From Rhynchonema sp. JSB1_4 (lineage: Eukaryota > Nematoda > Chromadorea > Monhysterida > Xyalidae), in contig JASAMV010003740.1 in NCBI GenBank assembly GCA_030248065.1, positions 62,001-126,000 of the forward strand: 64,000 bases of DNA, read 5' to 3'. The notes under the pieces are model-generated. The model did no database searches. It saw only the letters and a program-made list of their open reading frames with translations, and was not told the DNA's origin. Shown in pieces: positions 61,967 through 64,000 of the stretch (position 1 is its first letter; the number at the start of each line of letters is the position of its first letter). A program made the translations under genes and the position numbers.

Positions 61967-62917
61967 TTACAATGTATGTACGTATGTATGCAATGTTTTC
62001 ATCCATGACATCACGTGAACGTGGCATATGCACATTATCATTAATTTTTATTAGGTTGTGAAGCATATTCTCCGACAAAACACAGCCACCCACACGCAAA
62101 CCCTCTAGTGTTTATACCGGAGTTTTACGTCTGGGGAGTCCCGGGGGCTCAGTATGTGCGAAAATCCGCTTTTTTGGGAAAATACATACAAATGTTTTCC
62201 GGATTTATTTTTGAGAGACATTATTTGTTCAAAGAAATCTGCGCTTGAAGGCAGGGACGCCTATGTAACCTCCGATAGAACTCTAGAAATATTTTTGAAA
62301 TCGGGGTTCACAGTGAGAACTCCGGTGTGCGTGCGACTTATGTATAAGTATGTACTTAAAGTGATGGACTGCGATAAAAATAGATCATCAATTCAGGCGG
62401 ATGGAGACAAAGTTGAGTAGCTTGTTTACAAACTTCAAGCCATGCGGTATAGGTACCTGCTGAAGTCGTACTTACATAGTCAGTCAGTATACGAAGCGCA
62501 AACGAATATTACGAAGACAGGTTTGAAACCGGAAGTCACTCCGGCCCGCTCATCGCTCCATCCATGCCATCACAGCCGTATAGTAACAATGAACGCGACT
62601 TTCAATTTTTTAAACTGTGGTATGTTACCATATTTCTGCATATGCCGCTCAGATAAAGTTGGACACCCGGCATGACTAAACCTGTCTTGCGCGAAACGTC
62701 CAGCCCTTGACGGTGAAAGCTGTCTCGTTTCAACTATTGTCTTGTTTACCGTAGCGTGCCTAATGCATAGACGATGCAAAATAATACAACAAAACCTACC
62801 ATTAGGCTGCACTTCTGTGTTTTGTTAGTTTTGTCCGGCTGAGTGGTAACTCATTTGAACAATTTGCTGTTCCAGGGTGGCTCGTTGGGTTCCTCTGTAC
62901 CATCAGCGTCCAGCGCG

Positions 62918-63297
62918 CATTAGGGTCCATAGTAGGGCCAGGACCGGCCACCTCATCAGGCCCATAGCACTAGGGTCCACCCCTCAATAAGGTATACTAT
63001 TAGAATCCAACAGGTAAAAAGTGCTTAGCATTTGGGTCCGGGGACCATTAGAGTCCAGGCATTTGTGCCCACTAGGTAAACATGGCTGCTCGATTTTTTT
63101 TAATTTTTTTGTATTTCAGCCCATGAGTTGACGTGGTACATACATGTAGTCAAGGCGGATCTTTTGGACTGGAGCCCGAGCCCAAAGCATGAATACAAAA
63201 ACATAAGCCAAGACAACAATGATGAAATTCGGATAACCGATGTTTTGTTTTAAAGACTTCCAGCTCCTAATGCACTTTTAGCGGTGGACCCTAATGC
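62918..63297. repeat. Possible inverted-repeat element, GCATTAGGGTCCA ends
   Basis: GCATTAGGGTCCA at the left and TGGACCCTAATGC at the right are complementary, with further TAGGGTCCA words near the left end. No target duplication was identified. Confidence 0.45.
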
Positions 63298-63308
63298 TAG
63301 GGACCCAA

Positions 63309-63603
63309 CCCTGCCCATATCAGACCCGCATCATGGGACCAACTTTGGCCGGGGTCATCACTGAAAGTCAAACTCCGTATATCGACGTATCTCGACAAAG
63401 TAAAAATTGGTCGGAAATTTTTTGAAAAATAATGGGACAAAAAATTGATTTTCCTTGATAATCAGGGTACTTTCCCTGAAAAATCAGGGAAAATCAAGGA
63501 AATTCAGGATCTTTAAAAAAAGGAAAACGACCCGGGCGTTTTTCTTTGAAAAAAAACGTCGTTTTTTAAAGAAAACACGCCGTCGTTTTTTTTGTCCAAC
63601 CCT
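63309..63603. repeat. Fragment of the 57189-57683 hAT-like family
   Basis: It matches that element in inverted orientation, from CAGACCCGCATCATGGGACC to the CCAACCCTG end. The opposite terminus is missing or rearranged. Confidence 0.75.
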
Positions 63604-64000
63604 GGTTAGAACAACGCTGTTGTAGCGTGGCTCAGTAACGGGCAGTACTGTGCAATGATGAAAGACACTGACATGGGTAAATGACGCCCATGTATACATA
63701 TAATACCAACAGTTGGCCGCCACGTGAGAAAAACGTGTGAAAAAATTTATGAGCGGCTGGTAAACACTTCTGCCCGGCCCACGCGTTGAACTTGGCCTCC
63801 GTTGATTATGACGTTTATTCAAGACCAGATAAGAACGTCGTGGACTTAACACCGAAATTTCATTTCCGAATTTTAATTTAATTTTTTTCGTGCAGTAAGT
63901 TATAGGTATACCTATTTATGATGGCTCTGCATGAAACAACCAAAGTTAAATCGCACGTACAGTGCACGGATATGTATTTGTTCTCAAAACCTTTTTGGGC
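63604..64000. other. No supported gene
   Basis: I see no exon, RNA gene or repeat boundary that I can support. Confidence 0.45.

Overview
This is eukaryotic nuclear DNA, almost certainly from an invertebrate animal. The genes are split by GT-AG introns, one encodes a metazoan-type potassium-dependent Na+/Ca2+ exchanger, and most of the rest is DNA transposons (hAT-like, TTAA-target and TA-target foldback elements), one LINE and SINE-like sequences. I cannot name the species or phylum. I rebuilt gene models by hand by joining exons at AG/GT borders and requiring reading-frame phase to carry across each junction. In three genes every junction is phase-consistent.

Layout. (1) 1-7647, minus strand: 13 exons of an SLC24/NCKX exchanger, 752 codons, cut by the left window edge near its C-terminus. 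(2) 7.7-17.9 kb: gene-free, holding foldback elements and tRNA-derived fragments. (3) 17902-21794, minus strand: a gene of about 510 codons that I do not recognise, ending in a polybasic stretch and a CaaX box. (4) 21.8-23.2 kb: the divergent interval before DDX10, filled by a TA-target element carrying a GC-rich hAT-like element. (5) 23209-36020, plus strand: DDX10/Dbp4 RNA helicase, 16 exons, 766 aa. (6) 36253-44105, plus strand: UTP15, 13 exons, 523 aa, starting 232 bp after the DDX10 stop. (7) 43.3-56.0 kb: a segmental duplication carrying the last two UTP15 exons. Its copies flank an array of 108-bp repeats, itself split by a TTAA-target foldback element; the downstream copy has gained a LINE and a SINE. 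(8) 56-64 kb: gene-poor, with several hAT-like elements that have perfect 8-bp target-site duplications.

DDX10 and UTP15 both belong to the small-subunit processome that matures 18S rRNA, so their close head-to-tail arrangement may matter. The exchanger and the CaaX gene have no evident link to them. The most unusual signals are about 40 copies of the octamer TGAAACAT/ATGTTTCA concentrated in genic stretches, the duplicated UTP15 terminal exons that differ only at silent sites, a filled/empty LINE insertion pair, and the higher-order structure of the 108-bp array.
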